Source: Anaerococcus sp. AGMB09787
GTDB taxonomy: Bacteria > Bacillota > Clostridia > Tissierellales > Peptoniphilaceae
Reading direction: 5' to 3'
DNA length: 47,894 nucleotides
Assembly (NCBI RefSeq): GCF_022808955.1
Contig: NZ_JAKZEY010000005.1
Span: 1 to 47,894 of the forward strand
This document shows positions 18,369-28,050 of the stretch, one piece after another. The notes under the pieces were generated by a model. The model saw only the letters and a program-made list of their open reading frames with translations. It searched no databases and had not been told where the DNA came from. Positions within the stretch are counted from its first letter, which is position 1. Every line of letters starts with the position of its first letter. Both the position numbers and the translations under genes were made by a program.

Positions 18369-18395
18369 TTAGCACTCTTTAATTATGACTGCTAA
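18369..18395 (-). promoter_or_regulatory. CIRCE operator
   Basis: TTAGCACTC, nine bases, GACTGCTAA on the plus strand. It matches the consensus TTAGCACTC-N9-GAGTGCTAA except for one base in the second arm. It lies between the predicted promoter and the hrcA start, the usual HrcA binding position. No second CIRCE was found elsewhere in the window. Confidence 0.92.
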
Positions 18396-18399
18396 TTAT

Positions 18400-18427
18400 A
18401 ATATACTTAGTTTAATAACCATGTCAA
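18400..18427 (-). promoter_or_regulatory. predicted promoter of the hrcA operon
   Basis: Minus strand consensus -35 TTGACA (18427-18422), 16-nt spacer, TATATT (18405-18400). An overlapping TATAAT at 18400-18395 would need a 21-nt spacer and is less likely. The start site would fall at the upstream edge of the CIRCE element, so bound HrcA would block it. Confidence 0.65.
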
Positions 18428-18430
18428 GTA

Positions 18431-18453
18431 GATTTTTACCCAAGGGGTAAATC
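18431..18453 (-). terminator. hairpin immediately after hemW
   Basis: Minus strand GATTTACCC, CTT loop, GGGTAAAAATC (two-base bulge), directly after the hemW stop and before the hrcA promoter. It has no U-tract, so it may be a weak terminator or an mRNA 3' stabiliser. Confidence 0.35.
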
Positions 18454-19572
18454 TTAGATAATCTCAACAAAAAATTCATTGGATAGGCTCATCCCCTTTT
18501 CAGTAAAGGCAAAGTTATCTCCTATCTTAAAATATCCATATGGGTTAAACTTAGCAATCTCTTCCTTGTATTTTTCCAAGAAGTCCTCCCCAAACTTCTT
18601 CTTAAATACTTCCAAGGAGAAACCCTCGCTCTCACGAAGCTTAAAGATAATATATTCCTTTTCTCTCTCATCCTTACTAATAAATTCCCTAGTAGCTATT
18701 GGTAGACAATTTTTTCTTATAGCTTGATCATATTTTATAAAGTTTTTGGTATTAGTATATCTAATATTTGACAAAAATCCTGAAGCTCCAAGGCCCACAC
18801 CTAGGTAGCCCTCATTGTCCCAATATTTTTTGTTATGAATGGACTCGTGGCCTAGCTTCGCAAAGTTTGATATCTCATAACGATTAAGACCCATTTTCTG
18901 AAGTTCCCCTATTATATAGGAGAAAACATCTACTTCTAGGTCATCATCCATAAGGTCAAGTCTTCCTTCCTTATCTAGGGCATAGAAACGAGAGCCCTTA
19001 TCAAGGATTAGGGAATACCAGGATATATGGTCAGGATCTAGCTTTTTTACCATGGCCAGGTCGTTTTTTATAGAATCAAGGTCTTGACCTGGGAGGTTTA
19101 GCATAAGGTCAAAAGATAAGTCAAAGTCATATTTTTTTATCATATCTATGTCCCTAAGGGCTATATTCTTCCTGTGGTTTCTCCCTATATTTTCCAAAAC
19201 CTTATCATCAAAGCTCTGCACACCTAGAGAAATCCTCGTTACTCCAAGGTCCTCATATATTTTTAATTTATCCTCATCGAGACTATTTGGATTGGCCTCA
19301 ATTGTAAATTCACGAGGGGCATAGTCAAATTTTTGTATCTTTCTTACGATTTTTTCTATATATTCTGGATCGATATAGGTCGGAGTCCCCCCTCCTATAT
19401 AGAGACTATCAATTGATAGGTCGAGCCTTTCCTTATAAAAGCTAATCTCTTTGATTAAATTATCAACATAAGAGTCTATATACTTATCAAGTCCCATAAA
19501 GGCCGTAAAATCACAATAATAGCACTTCTTTTCACAAAAAGGGATGTGGACGTAGCAGCCAACTTTCTCCAT
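18454..19572 (-). CDS. hemW: HemW-like radical SAM protein (coproporphyrinogen oxidase-like)
   Basis: HemW family; homologues bind heme and are thought to be heme chaperones rather than HemN enzymes. The radical-SAM motif is YVHIPFCEKKCYYCDF (CxxxCxxC), followed by IGGGTPTYI, the conserved EANP and SLGVQSFDD. The C-terminus has the HemN-like winged helix. The ATG at 19572 (372 aa) sits three bases after the upstream stop with GGGGA before it; a TTG at 19584 is less plausible. In most Firmicutes hemW follows lepA and precedes hrcA. Here it precedes hrcA but lepA is 8 kb away. Confidence 0.88.
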   Translation of the reverse strand: MEKVGCYVHIPFCEKKCYYCDFTAFMGLDKYIDSYVDNLIKEISFYKERLDLSIDSLYIGGGTPTYIDPEYIEKIVRKIQKFDYAPREFTIEANPNSLDEDKLKIYEDLGVTRISLGVQSFDDKVLENIGRNHRKNIALRDIDMIKKYDFDLSFDLMLNLPGQDLDSIKNDLAMVKKLDPDHISWYSLILDKGSRFYALDKEGRLDLMDDDLEVDVFSYIIGELQKMGLNRYEISNFAKLGHESIHNKKYWDNEGYLGVGLGASGFLSNIRYTNTKNFIKYDQAIRKNCLPIATREFISKDEREKEYIIFKLRESEGFSLEVFKKKFGEDFLEKYKEEIAKFNPYGYFKIGDNFAFTEKGMSLSNEFFVEII

Positions 19573-19573
19573 A

Positions 19574-20401
19574 CTAGTCCCCAAAATTATTTTCTACTAA
19601 TATAAATGAAGCATCCCTTAAAACTTTGAGGTCAATCTTAGATTTTTTGTCAATTTGTATAAGGTCAGATCCTATATAAAGTTTTGTATCGTAGGAAATA
19701 AGACCTGATATAACAAATATAAGGGCATTGGAGAAGTTTAATAGGTAGGAAAATTTTTCTCCTTCCTTAAGATCATAGCGGTTTATGATTTGCTTTTTAT
19801 GAGCGAGCTCATCTTTTCTAGATTTTTCCTTCTCTTTATCTAATAAATATTGGTCAAAGTCTTCCTTACTTAGGATATTTTCGTGGACAACCTCACTAGT
19901 CCCCATATGAGTTTTAATTAAACGGGAGGAATAATACTTAAAACCAAGCTTCATTTGGATTTTTTTGGACTTAAAATTCCCCCTAAAATGGCCTGCCACT
20001 ACATAATCAAGACCTATATCCTTAAATAAAAATTCTAATACCCTCTCCAAGGCTTCTTTCATGAGTCCCTTTTTCTGATAGGCTGACCCTATTATAAAGC
20101 CAATTTCTACAGCCTTTTTTCCAGCAAGATTTGTAAAAAATTTCTCATCATAAGGATGAAGGCCAATAGATCCTACAACTTTTCCTTCATAAACTAGGGC
20201 AAAGATATTGGAATCTTTTATAAAGCTATCTAAAACTTTTCGAGAATCCTCTATACTCTCATGGTGAAACCAACCTGCTGACTCTCCAAGGCCTGGCTCT
20301 TTAGCATAGGCATATAAGTCTTCTAAGTCACCTTCTTCAAAGACCCTAAGAGTAAGTCTGTCTGTCTTTAATTTTATATCTTTAATATTTATCTTATCCA
20401 T
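19574..20401 (-). CDS. RimJ/RimL-type GNAT acetyltransferase with C-terminal extension
   Basis: Residues 1 to about 175 form a GNAT domain of the RimJ/L (Acetyltransf_3) type: LKTDRLTLRVFEEGD, VVGSIGLHPYD, the acetyl-CoA loop GFIIGSAYQKKGLMKEAL and the late motif NFKSKKIQMKLGFKY. A charged linker (KEKEKSRKDELAHKK) leads to about 80 more residues, beta-rich by eye, containing ISGLISYDTKLYIGSDLIQI, a pattern that recalls a cupin half-barrel. That second assignment is weak. Substrate unknown. It is co-transcribed with and two bases from hemW. Confidence 0.72.
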   Translation of the reverse strand: MDKINIKDIKLKTDRLTLRVFEEGDLEDLYAYAKEPGLGESAGWFHHESIEDSRKVLDSFIKDSNIFALVYEGKVVGSIGLHPYDEKFFTNLAGKKAVEIGFIIGSAYQKKGLMKEALERVLEFLFKDIGLDYVVAGHFRGNFKSKKIQMKLGFKYYSSRLIKTHMGTSEVVHENILSKEDFDQYLLDKEKEKSRKDELAHKKQIINRYDLKEGEKFSYLLNFSNALIFVISGLISYDTKLYIGSDLIQIDKKSKIDLKVLRDASFILVENNFGD

Positions 20402-20433
20402 AATTTCCTTCCAAAAAAGCCGGCTATACTGGC

Positions 20434-21147
20434 TTATAGGACTTGGTGGTTCTTGGCTGCTATAAACATTACCTTTTTCTTCTTATCAGTCATATCTATC
20501 ATAATATCATCGTCACTTAGTCCTAACTCTCTTAATTTAACAATAGTATCGAGCAAAAATTCATTTGATCCAACTAAATAAACTATACAATTAGGAAGAA
20601 TTATTTCATTTAAGGAATCGAAGAATTCCTTGCGGCCAGCAAACCAATCTTGAGTAAAGTCGTGATCTTCAATACTAGCTAACTTATCTTCAAATACCCT
20701 CTTTCCTTCACGAGCTATGGTGTAAGATTTAGCTTGAGGAATATTTCCCTTATCAATTAAATATGTCCTAATAAGGGGAAGCATAGTTGTAAGTCCTACT
20801 CCCATTGAAAGAAGGACGATAGGTCGTTCTTCATATCTTAGACCCATATGTGATTCTATGTTTGATACATGTAAGTCATCTCCAATATTTTTACTTAGAA
20901 GGTCTTTCTTAAATTCTGACTTTCTTATAGAAAATTTTGTTGTAAAGCTTATATAATCATCACTAGATAAACTATTTATTGAAAAATCATGGGTCAAAGA
21001 CTTCCCTTCCCTAGGAATCTCTAACCTAAAGCTTGCTCCTTCTCTAAAGTCAACCCCATCTGGCTTTTCTAGCTTAAAGCTTTTGACATTAGGGATTTCA
21101 TCTATTATATCTAATATTTTAACCTTATATTTATTTGTATCTGTCAT
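20434..21147 (-). CDS. FAD/NAD(P)-dependent oxidoreductase (ferredoxin reductase-like)
   Basis: Single-protein flavin reductase of the FNR superfamily, 237 aa. FAD-binding barrel about 1-100 with the flavin motif HDFSINS, then the NAD(P) domain with MGVGLTTMLPLIRTYL (GxGxTxxxP-like) and a C-terminal YLVGSNEFL. There is no ferredoxin or globin domain, so its electron partner is unknown. I use the ATG at 21147, because GGAGG lies inside the four-codon extension to 21159. It has its own putative promoter downstream of the pyr terminator and leads the reductase-GNAT-hemW group. Confidence 0.72.
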   Translation of the reverse strand: MTDTNKYKVKILDIIDEIPNVKSFKLEKPDGVDFREGASFRLEIPREGKSLTHDFSINSLSSDDYISFTTKFSIRKSEFKKDLLSKNIGDDLHVSNIESHMGLRYEERPIVLLSMGVGLTTMLPLIRTYLIDKGNIPQAKSYTIAREGKRVFEDKLASIEDHDFTQDWFAGRKEFFDSLNEIILPNCIVYLVGSNEFLLDTIVKLRELGLSDDDIMIDMTDKKKKVMFIAAKNHQVL

Positions 21148-21173
21148 AATATCCTCCATTGATAATAAATATC

Positions 21174-21204
21174 ATTATATCTTGACTATACTAAAATTTT
21201 ACAA
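21174..21204 (-). promoter_or_regulatory. predicted promoter of the reductase-GNAT-hemW group
   Basis: Minus strand consensus TATAAT at 21179-21174, about 27 nt before the ATG. The best -35 (TTGTAA) is at a 19-nt spacing, so the call relies mostly on the -10 and on its place after the pyr terminator. Confidence 0.4.
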
Positions 21205-21207
21205 AAT

Positions 21208-21232
21208 AAAAAGCAGCAAGTACCCCTGCCAC
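21208..21232 (-). terminator. pyr operon terminator
   Basis: Minus strand GTGGCAGG/CTTGCTGC stem (some G-U pairs), GGTA loop, then TTTTTATTTTG. It lies just after the pyrE stop. Confidence 0.75.
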
Positions 21233-21249
21233 TTATCTAGATCTTATAT

Positions 21250-21828
21250 TTACTTATCCATCTTCCTTGATCCTGGTTTTTCGACTGGGATTTTGGCTAA
21301 GTCTTCTGGGATATCATCAGGATCCCAAGTTTGTATGTCAAGGGATATTGCTGATACTACTGGAATGCCATTTATTTCATCCTTGCCTGATCTATTTACA
21401 ATAGATGTAAGGGCTATAACTTCTGCTCCTGCTTCTTCTACTATTTTAACAGATTCAAAGGATGATTTACCTGTGGTTATAACATCTTCCACTATAATTA
21501 CCTTTGATCCTTCTTCTATTTCAAAGCCACGTCTTAGGCTCATTACATTATCAACTCTTTCTGTGAAGATTGCTGGAGTACCAAGAGCTCTGGCTACTTC
21601 ATAGGAAATAATTACTCCTCCCATGGCAGGTCCTAGGCATAGGTCAGGTAGAAGATTCTTTTCTTTTAATTTGCCAGCAATTATTTGTGCTACTTCTTCA
21701 CAATATTCCGGATGCTCGATTAATTTGGCACATTGGATGTACCTGTTTGAATGTTTACCAGAAGATAACAAAAAGTGACCTTCTAGTAGGGCGTCTGATT
21801 TTTTAAGTAATTCTACTGTTTTATCCAT
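21250..21828 (-). CDS. pyrE: Orotate phosphoribosyltransferase
   Basis: Joins orotate to PRPP to give OMP. The 192-aa protein has the PRPP-binding signature VIIVEDVITTGKS and the family opening HFLLSSGKHSNRYIQCAKL. Last gene of the pyr operon, 8 nt after pyrD, followed by an intrinsic terminator. Confidence 0.95.
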   Translation of the reverse strand: MDKTVELLKKSDALLEGHFLLSSGKHSNRYIQCAKLIEHPEYCEEVAQIIAGKLKEKNLLPDLCLGPAMGGVIISYEVARALGTPAIFTERVDNVMSLRRGFEIEEGSKVIIVEDVITTGKSSFESVKIVEEAGAEVIALTSIVNRSGKDEINGIPVVSAISLDIQTWDPDDIPEDLAKIPVEKPGSRKMDK

Positions 21829-21836
21829 TATTCCTC

Positions 21837-22736
21837 CTAAATTATATGTCTAATATCATCTAAAGAAGATATATTTTCTTCTTCCATAAACTTTTCAATC
21901 CCATCGATTATATCTGTCATAAGGTCAAGCTTTACGAAGTTACCAGTACCTACCTCGATAGCACTGGCTCCTGCCATAATAAATTCTATGGCATCAACGT
22001 AGTTTGTAATTCCACCCATGCCGATAATTGGAAGGTCTACCGCCTTAGCTACTTCATTTACCATCCTTAGGGCAATAGGCTTTATAGCAGGGCCTGAAAG
22101 TCCTGCAGTCTTATTGGCAAAGACAGGTTTTCTTGTTCTTATGTCAATGGCTAGGGCATTGAAGGTGTTGACAAGGCTTATTCCATCTGCACCATTATCC
22201 CTTGCTATCCTTGCAAAATCTCCTATATGGCCAACATTTGGGGATAGTTTTACAAAGAGGACTTTATCAGTAACTTCCCTAACCTTAGATACAACTTCAG
22301 CTGCCTTAACGGGATCTGTTCCAAAGGCCATTCCACCCTTTTTGACATTTGGACAAGAAATATTTAGCTCGATCATTTTTAGATCAGTCTTATCAAGCTT
22401 CCTTGCTCCTTCTATATATTCTTCTACAGTATGACCCCCAAGATTTGCCATGGTAACAAAGTCTCTTTGTAGCATAAAGGTAAGTTCATTATCAATAAAG
22501 TGATCGACTCCTGGATTTTGGAGGCCTATGGAATTCATTATCCCTGATGGGGTTTCATAAATTCTAATACCAGGATTGCCTAGGTTTTTATTTAGGGTGA
22601 GTCCCTTGGAGCTAACTCCACCTAGCCTATCAAGGTCAATATAGTCTTCAAATTCTTTTGCAAAGCCGAAGGTTCCGCTTGCAGCTATTACTGGATTTTT
22701 AAATTTTATTCCGCATAAATCTACTCTCAAGCTCAT
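21837..22736 (-). CDS. pyrD: Dihydroorotate dehydrogenase, class 1B catalytic subunit
   Basis: Oxidises dihydroorotate to orotate with FMN. In class 1B the electrons pass to NAD+ through PyrK, which is encoded directly upstream with no gap. Key segments are IAASGTFGFAKEF, NSIGLQNPG, ELNISCPNVKKGG (with the active-site region), LVNTFNALAID and the FMN-phosphate loop IIGMGGI and AIEVGTGNF. Length 299 aa fits class 1B. Confidence 0.95.
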   Translation of the reverse strand: MSLRVDLCGIKFKNPVIAASGTFGFAKEFEDYIDLDRLGGVSSKGLTLNKNLGNPGIRIYETPSGIMNSIGLQNPGVDHFIDNELTFMLQRDFVTMANLGGHTVEEYIEGARKLDKTDLKMIELNISCPNVKKGGMAFGTDPVKAAEVVSKVREVTDKVLFVKLSPNVGHIGDFARIARDNGADGISLVNTFNALAIDIRTRKPVFANKTAGLSGPAIKPIALRMVNEVAKAVDLPIIGMGGITNYVDAIEFIMAGASAIEVGTGNFVKLDLMTDIIDGIEKFMEEENISSLDDIRHII

Positions 22737-23453
22737 CTAAAAAACCTCCTTAGCATCAAATACTGGGCCATCCTTGCAGACCCTCACAAAGTCACCCTTG
22801 CGATTTTTGATAGTGCAGCCAAGGCAGGCCCCTATGCCACAAGCCATATAAGATTCCATGGATACATATAGTTTGGCTTTTTTTGTCTTACGAGCTAGGT
22901 TATATAGCATAGGATTTGGTCCACAGGCATAGATTACATCATAGTCATCTGGATTAATGGCATCTGTTATAAAGATCTTGTCGACTTTATCTATTGTAGT
23001 CACGATTTTATTTACATAAGGCTTAAAGGCATCAGTAAAGTATTCTTCATCAGAAAAGCCTGCATAAAAATCGACCTTGTCCTTTAGATTTTTAACAAGG
23101 TACAAGAGGGGAGCTATACCTATCCCTCCAGCAACTACTGCTATTTTTTTATCTTGGACTAAGTCAAAGCCATTTCCAAGTGGCCCTAAGATATTTACTA
23201 GATCCCCTGGCTTATAGGCCTTCATTAGCTCAGTCCCCTTGCCCTTTACTTGGTACAAGAGGCTAAGTCCATCTTCTTCTATATCGACTATACCAAAGGG
23301 TCTAGATAGGATGGGACTTCCAGAAAAATCATTAGATCTTAGCATAATAAATTGGCCTGGCTTGGCATCCATAGTAAGGTCGACTTTCATGAGGTAGATT
23401 CCTGGACCTATGTTTTTGTTTTCGATAATTTTAGCTTCCTTATAAGCTTTCAT
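22737..23453 (-). CDS. pyrK: Dihydroorotate dehydrogenase electron transfer subunit
   Basis: FAD and [2Fe-2S] subunit that couples PyrD to NAD+. FNR-like FAD domain ([16 protein letters not shown]), NAD domain ([13 protein letters not shown]) and the C-terminal cluster ligands CGIGACLGC plus the later VCKDGPVF. I start at the ATG at 23453, which begins inside the pyrF 3' end and gives 238 aa. The 25-codon upstream extension is pyrF sequence in another frame. Confidence 0.93.
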   Translation of the reverse strand: MKAYKEAKIIENKNIGPGIYLMKVDLTMDAKPGQFIMLRSNDFSGSPILSRPFGIVDIEEDGLSLLYQVKGKGTELMKAYKPGDLVNILGPLGNGFDLVQDKKIAVVAGGIGIAPLLYLVKNLKDKVDFYAGFSDEEYFTDAFKPYVNKIVTTIDKVDKIFITDAINPDDYDVIYACGPNPMLYNLARKTKKAKLYVSMESYMACGIGACLGCTIKNRKGDFVRVCKDGPVFDAKEVF

Positions 23454-24306
23454 TAGCTGATATTTCCTTCCTACTCTCGATTGCCTTTTCTCTTGCATAG
23501 TAACCAATTTTTTCCTCACCATCATCAAAGTTTTGATAATTTTTTAGGATGGCCCTAGAAGAATTAACTACTCCACCATTTAGCTCTTTCATTAGGTTAA
23601 AGACATTTAAGCTGTCTGCCTTTTGAGCTCCAAAACCTGGTATCAAGAAGAAGTTTGTGTCATACTTATCCCTAATCTTCTTAACTTCTTTGCTATGGGT
23701 TGCTCCCACTACAAGGCCACATGGACCATATCCAGATTCTCCTAGGTACTTATCATTAATTTCTTTAATCTTATCCCCTACGGCATAAAAATATTCACTG
23801 CCATCCTTAAGTTCAAGGGTCTCAAAGTCCTTGGCGCCTGGATTGGAGGTCCTTAGCAAGACAAAAACTCCCTTTTCTCCACTTGCCAAGTATTCTTCGT
23901 AAGGTTCAATGGAATCCATCCCCATATAAGGATTTAGGGTTATAAAGTCAACTTCGAAGTCTCCCTCAAAGTGGGCCTTGGCATATTGTTTGGCAGAAGC
24001 TGCTATATCTCCTCTTTTGACATCGCCTATTGTTAGGAGGTCTTTCTCCCTTAGGTAGTCTAGAGTTTTCTTGTAGGCAAACATTCCTTCTAAGCCATAG
24101 GATTCGTAGTAGGCTATTTGAAGCTTATAAATAGCACAAACATCATGGGTATTATCAATTATTTCCTTATTAAAGTCAAAGAGGGCCTCAGATATGGACT
24201 TGCCTTCCTTCATACTGTCAGGAAGATAATCAAGGGATGTATCAAGGCCTATGCACATGAAGCCTCTTTCCTTGACTCTCTCATATAACTTATCAATTAT
24301 TTTCAT
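23440..24306 (-). CDS. pyrF: Orotidine 5'-phosphate decarboxylase (long, type 2)
   Basis: Decarboxylates OMP to [12 protein letters not shown] at the N-terminus, the catalytic block [13 protein letters not shown] (DxKxxD type) and LIPGFGAQ near the phosphate site. At 288 aa it is the longer PyrF subfamily seen in actinobacteria and some Firmicutes rather than the 240-aa Bacillus type. Both ends overlap neighbours (pyrC by 14 nt, pyrK by 14 nt). Confidence 0.94.
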   Translation of the reverse strand: MKIIDKLYERVKERGFMCIGLDTSLDYLPDSMKEGKSISEALFDFNKEIIDNTHDVCAIYKLQIAYYESYGLEGMFAYKKTLDYLREKDLLTIGDVKRGDIAASAKQYAKAHFEGDFEVDFITLNPYMGMDSIEPYEEYLASGEKGVFVLLRTSNPGAKDFETLELKDGSEYFYAVGDKIKEINDKYLGESGYGPCGLVVGATHSKEVKKIRDKYDTNFFLIPGFGAQKADSLNVFNLMKELNGGVVNSSRAILKNYQNFDDGEEKIGYYAREKAIESRKEISANESL

Positions 24307-25477
24307 ATTTTAATTCTCCTCTCCTATAAACTTTCTCAATAGATCCTTTGAGTGTCTTATCTATTAAGAGTGAATTTTTGGACTTGGACCTTATCTCATC
24401 TCTTGTGTAGGTATATTCTCTATCAAGGTCAACTAATACAAAGTCTGCCAGATAGCCTTCTTCTAGTTTGCCCTTCTTTATTCCTAATATCCCTGATGGA
24501 TTTGTAGACATAAGGGCTACTAGTTTATTTAAAGAAATCTCACCACTTTGAACCAAGGTCATATAAGAAGTTGAAAAAGCTGTTTCTAAGCCCAAAAATC
24601 CAGGTTTACCTTGAACCTTTTCTTCATCAGTATGGGGAGCATGGTCAGTTGCTATGGCATCCACATAGCCATTCTTAATAGCTCCTATCAAGGCATACTT
24701 GTCCTTATTTTCTCTTATAGGTGGATTAACTCTAAGGTCATCCCTCTCTGAGAGACTTATGTGATGAGGAGTAACTTCACAAGTTATAGGAGCTCCTAGG
24801 TCCTTAAAGTAGGAAATAGCACCAATCGATCCCTTGGTTGATACATGGGAGAAATGAATTGGGCAGGCTAACTTGTAAGATAGGTAACAATCCCTTATAG
24901 TCATAAGGTCTTCGGCTAGCTCGTAGTTTATGGCTGATAGGCCCCTTACTTCCTCATGGAGGGTCATATTTACACCGAGATCCTTTGCCTTAACCATGGC
25001 CTCATACATGGTAGTGTCATCGTCTACTCCATGGCCATCATCTGATATGAAATTTACTCCTTGAGGTAAATCATCTAGATGCTCTAAGCTCTTTCCATCA
25101 AAGTCCTTGGTTATAGCATAGACCTGATGGATATCGATTAGGTCGAGGTCTCTTCCCCTCGCCATTATATCCTCATAGACTTCCTTAGAAGATACTACTG
25201 GATCTGTATTTGCCATTAGGTTTACAGCAGTATAGCCACCCTTGAGGGCAGCATATGATCCAGTTTCTAGGTCTTCCTTGTAGGTAAAACCCGGATCTCT
25301 AAAGTGGGTATGGAGGTCAGTAAAGGCAGGCATTAAGAAAAGACCTTGGCAATCTATAATTTCGGTGTCCTCATCTTCCTTGTAGGCTCCTACAATTACT
25401 CCATCTTCGGTATAGATATTATTTTTTGTTATTGTTGTATCATCGATTCCAATAAAGTTTGTAAATATTTTCTTCAT
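24293..25477 (-). CDS. pyrC: Dihydroorotase
   Basis: Zinc amidohydrolase closing carbamoyl-aspartate to dihydroorotate. Metal ligands in [10 protein letters not shown], a later His in CPIHFSHVS and the catalytic Asp in AIATDHAPH. Length 394 aa is a little shorter than Bacillus PyrC but complete from the composite beta domain to the C-terminal [10 protein letters not shown]. It starts immediately after pyrI. Confidence 0.93.
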   Translation of the reverse strand: MKKIFTNFIGIDDTTITKNNIYTEDGVIVGAYKEDEDTEIIDCQGLFLMPAFTDLHTHFRDPGFTYKEDLETGSYAALKGGYTAVNLMANTDPVVSSKEVYEDIMARGRDLDLIDIHQVYAITKDFDGKSLEHLDDLPQGVNFISDDGHGVDDDTTMYEAMVKAKDLGVNMTLHEEVRGLSAINYELAEDLMTIRDCYLSYKLACPIHFSHVSTKGSIGAISYFKDLGAPITCEVTPHHISLSERDDLRVNPPIRENKDKYALIGAIKNGYVDAIATDHAPHTDEEKVQGKPGFLGLETAFSTSYMTLVQSGEISLNKLVALMSTNPSGILGIKKGKLEEGYLADFVLVDLDREYTYTRDEIRSKSKNSLLIDKTLKGSIEKVYRRGELKYENN

Positions 25478-25478
25478 C

Positions 25479-25904
25479 TTATTCTACGTTATATATTTGA
25501 TCGCAATAGATGCACTTATACATTTTCTTTTCTGCATCTACTAGGACAAATTTGCTAGTAACTTCTCTTTCAGTAGTAGAGACGCACTTTGGATTTTGGC
25601 ACTTAAGGATTCCTTCTGTTACTTCTGGTAGGGATAGGGATTTTTTCTCAACTACCTTCTCATCTTTTATATAATTTACTGTTGCATTTGGATCAATTAA
25701 AGCAACAGCATCTAGGTTTAAATCCAAGTTATCCTCAATCTTTAGTATATCTTTCCTGCTTGAAGAAGTTGAATTTGCATTCAAAATTAGGGCAACTTCC
25801 CCATCGAGGTGTTCTAGTCCAAGTTCATTAAAGATTTTGATTCCCTTACCTACTTCTATGTGATCTATTACAATTCCGTTTTTTAAGCTAGTAATCTCAA
25901 GCAT
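25479..25904 (-). CDS. pyrI: Aspartate carbamoyltransferase regulatory chain
   Basis: Allosteric subunit of ATCase that binds CTP/ATP. The N-terminal nucleotide-binding fold ([20 protein letters not shown]) is followed by the C-terminal zinc domain with four cysteines in CQNPKC and CIYC. Length 141 aa. A separate PyrI is typical of enterobacteria, archaea and many Clostridia but absent from Bacillus, so end-product feedback at the enzyme level is expected here. Overlaps the pyrB stop by 8 nt. Confidence 0.94.
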   Translation of the reverse strand: MLEITSLKNGIVIDHIEVGKGIKIFNELGLEHLDGEVALILNANSTSSSRKDILKIEDNLDLNLDAVALIDPNATVNYIKDEKVVEKKSLSLPEVTEGILKCQNPKCVSTTEREVTSKFVLVDAEKKMYKCIYCDQIYNVE

Positions 25905-26826
25905 TGTTAGCCTCCAATAATTTCAAAATAAGTGCCATTCTTACATACATTCCGTACTTAGCTTGTTTAAAGTAAACAGCTCTAGGATCCTTGTCAACAT
26001 CTGTTGATATCTCATTTACCCTAGGGAGAGGATGAAGAATAATCATATCATCTTTTGCCTTTTTGAGCTTGTCCTTGGTTAGGACATAAGAATCTTTTAG
26101 TCTAATGTATTGGTTCATAGAGAAGAATCTTTCCTTTTGGATCCTAGTCATATAGAGTATATCTAGGTCTTCTAGACTATCATCAAGGTTGGTTCTCTCT
26201 TCATATTCCAAATTATTATCTTCGAAGACAAATTTCTTTACATTGTCAGGAAGTTTTAACTCATCAGGTGATATTAATACATACTCGTTATTATCAAACA
26301 TACTCATTACTTTAAGTAAAGAATGAACTGTTCTTCCGTATTTTAGGTCACCACAAATTCCTATCTTATGACCCTCTAGGGTATTTTTAGTTTCCATGAT
26401 GGTCAAGATATCTGTAAGAGTTTGGGTAGGGTGTTGGTGGCCCCCATCTCCTGCGTTAATTATAGGGCAATCAGCTGTTTCGCTTGCAAGCTTGGCAGCT
26501 CCTTCCATAGGATGACGCATGGCAATAATATCAACATATTGGCTAACAGTTTTTACTGTATCTCTAAGACTTTCTCCCTTTTGAGAAGATGAGGAATTGG
26601 CATCAGAAAATCCTATTACCTTACCTCCAAGCCTTGACATGGCACTTTCAAAAGATAGCCTAGTCCTAGTAGATGGCTCAAAAAAAAGAGTCCCCAATAA
26701 TTTACCATTACATGAATTGGAAAAATCACTAGGACTCTTTACTATTTCTTTACCTAATTCAATTATCTCCATCAAATCTTCTTTTGATAGATCGTCTGCA
26801 CTTAATAATTTTTTGATCTTAAGCAT
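25897..26826 (-). CDS. pyrB: Aspartate carbamoyltransferase catalytic chain
   Basis: Carbamoyl phosphate plus aspartate to carbamoyl-aspartate, the committed step. The carbamoyl-phosphate motif [14 protein letters not shown], the mobile loop region [22 protein letters not shown] and HPLPRVNEI are intact. I start at the ATG at 26826 (309 aa), which has GAAGGAGAT at ideal spacing. The longer reading to 26928 would run through the predicted promoter and has no RBS. Confidence 0.95.
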   Translation of the reverse strand: MLKIKKLLSADDLSKEDLMEIIELGKEIVKSPSDFSNSCNGKLLGTLFFEPSTRTRLSFESAMSRLGGKVIGFSDANSSSSQKGESLRDTVKTVSQYVDIIAMRHPMEGAAKLASETADCPIINAGDGGHQHPTQTLTDILTIMETKNTLEGHKIGICGDLKYGRTVHSLLKVMSMFDNNEYVLISPDELKLPDNVKKFVFEDNNLEYEERTNLDDSLEDLDILYMTRIQKERFFSMNQYIRLKDSYVLTKDKLKKAKDDMIILHPLPRVNEISTDVDKDPRAVYFKQAKYGMYVRMALILKLLEANNA

Positions 26827-26851
26827 AATATCTCCTTCTATAATTTTCATT

Positions 26852-26880
26852 ATTATATCAAAAGATAGATCAAAAATCAA
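26852..26880 (-). promoter_or_regulatory. predicted pyr operon promoter
   Basis: Minus strand TTGATT, exactly 17 nt, TATAAT. The start near 26845 leaves a leader of only about 19 nt to the pyrB ATG, too short for a PyrR-type antiterminator/terminator. It lies in the gap after the AI-2E-type transporter gene, where I saw no terminator. Confidence 0.75.
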
Positions 26881-26899
26881 TAATTTTTTAATTCTTGGG

Positions 26900-28042
26900 T
26901 TAATTAAGCCTTCTCTTCTTGATATCAAGCCTAGACTTTATCTCAACAAAAACCTCCTTAAAATCATAGAACCAATTATCAAGTAGTCCTGATTTTATAA
27001 GTCCCACTATAAAAATTGCCACAACTGGAGCAAAGATAGCCGTTACAATACCACCCATCCTAAGTCCTGCATAGAGGGCTATAGTTGATATCAAAGGGTG
27101 AATATCAGCAGACTCACCGATTATCTTAGGAGATATAGCCTGTCTAATTAACTGCCAACCTAGGGCTAGGACTAGAAGAATTAGAGCCTTCTCTGAATTA
27201 GAAAAAACTAAAAATTCTACCAAGGACCAGGGAATTAGTACAACCACAGTACCTACTAGGGGCAAGATATCTACAAAGGCCACCAACAAAGATATAGCTA
27301 AGAAAAATTCTTGACCAGTAAAGTATAGGACAAGGGCAGTAATAACAAAGCACAAAAAAGCCAAAATTAATTGGGACTTGACATAGTTTACAGTTGATGC
27401 CTTAAAGACCTTCCTAAAAACCCCAATACTCTCCCTAGAAGATTTGGAAATTGACTTTTCATATTTTTTGATAAAGCTCTCCATATTGCCAAGTATTATA
27501 TAAAAGGCTGTTATAAAGGTTATAGTAAAAAATATAATCGTTGATGAAGCATTGATTAGCTGCCCAGTAATGTTTACAGTTTTATTAAAAACCGTAGACT
27601 TAAGGGAGTTAAGTCCTATAAAAACTGAGTTTAGTACATTATTAATTATAGTTGTAACAACTGGTGGCCATAGTTTTGCATCTGAGCTTAACTTATTTAT
27701 AACCGATTCAATATAGGCCCTTATAGAAGGCCAATCCCTTATAACCTGGCTGATTAAACCGATAATTTGATTTAGTATTAGACCAAAAACCCAAAATCCC
27801 AAGATAATTAAAATTACTAGCAAACCTGTTCCGACTATATAGGAAAGGAATTTTTGCTTGATAGGAATTAGGTCATTAATCTTCTCCACTATGGGCCATA
27901 TTAGGTAGGCTATAGCAAAGGCTACTAGTATTGGCATCAGACTATCAAGTAGTCCAGGTAAAACATAGACTGCAAATAAAATACTCCCTAGGATTATCAA
28001 AATCCTTATAGCAAATCTTTGATAAAGAGCCTTTTTATCCAT
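26900..28042 (-). CDS. AI-2E transporter-like (PerM/YueF) membrane protein
   Basis: Polytopic membrane protein of the AI-2E/PerM family (380 aa) with about eight hydrophobic segments. It has the N-terminal pair ([36 protein letters not shown]), a loop with [22 protein letters not shown] and the C-terminal family block [19 protein letters not shown]. Members have been linked to autoinducer-2 export, Na+/H+ or Na+(Li+)/H+ exchange, so function should not be taken from the name. 8 nt after lepA. Confidence 0.82.
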   Translation of the reverse strand: MDKKALYQRFAIRILIILGSILFAVYVLPGLLDSLMPILVAFAIAYLIWPIVEKINDLIPIKQKFLSYIVGTGLLVILIILGFWVFGLILNQIIGLISQVIRDWPSIRAYIESVINKLSSDAKLWPPVVTTIINNVLNSVFIGLNSLKSTVFNKTVNITGQLINASSTIIFFTITFITAFYIILGNMESFIKKYEKSISKSSRESIGVFRKVFKASTVNYVKSQLILAFLCFVITALVLYFTGQEFFLAISLLVAFVDILPLVGTVVVLIPWSLVEFLVFSNSEKALILLVLALGWQLIRQAISPKIIGESADIHPLISTIALYAGLRMGGIVTAIFAPVVAIFIVGLIKSGLLDNWFYDFKEVFVEIKSRLDIKKRRLN

Positions 28043-28050
28043 TTTTTCTC

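Noticed and set aside
26827-26928. Longer pyrB start
   Set aside because: It would place the predicted promoter inside the coding region, and the ATG at 26826 has an ideal SD.
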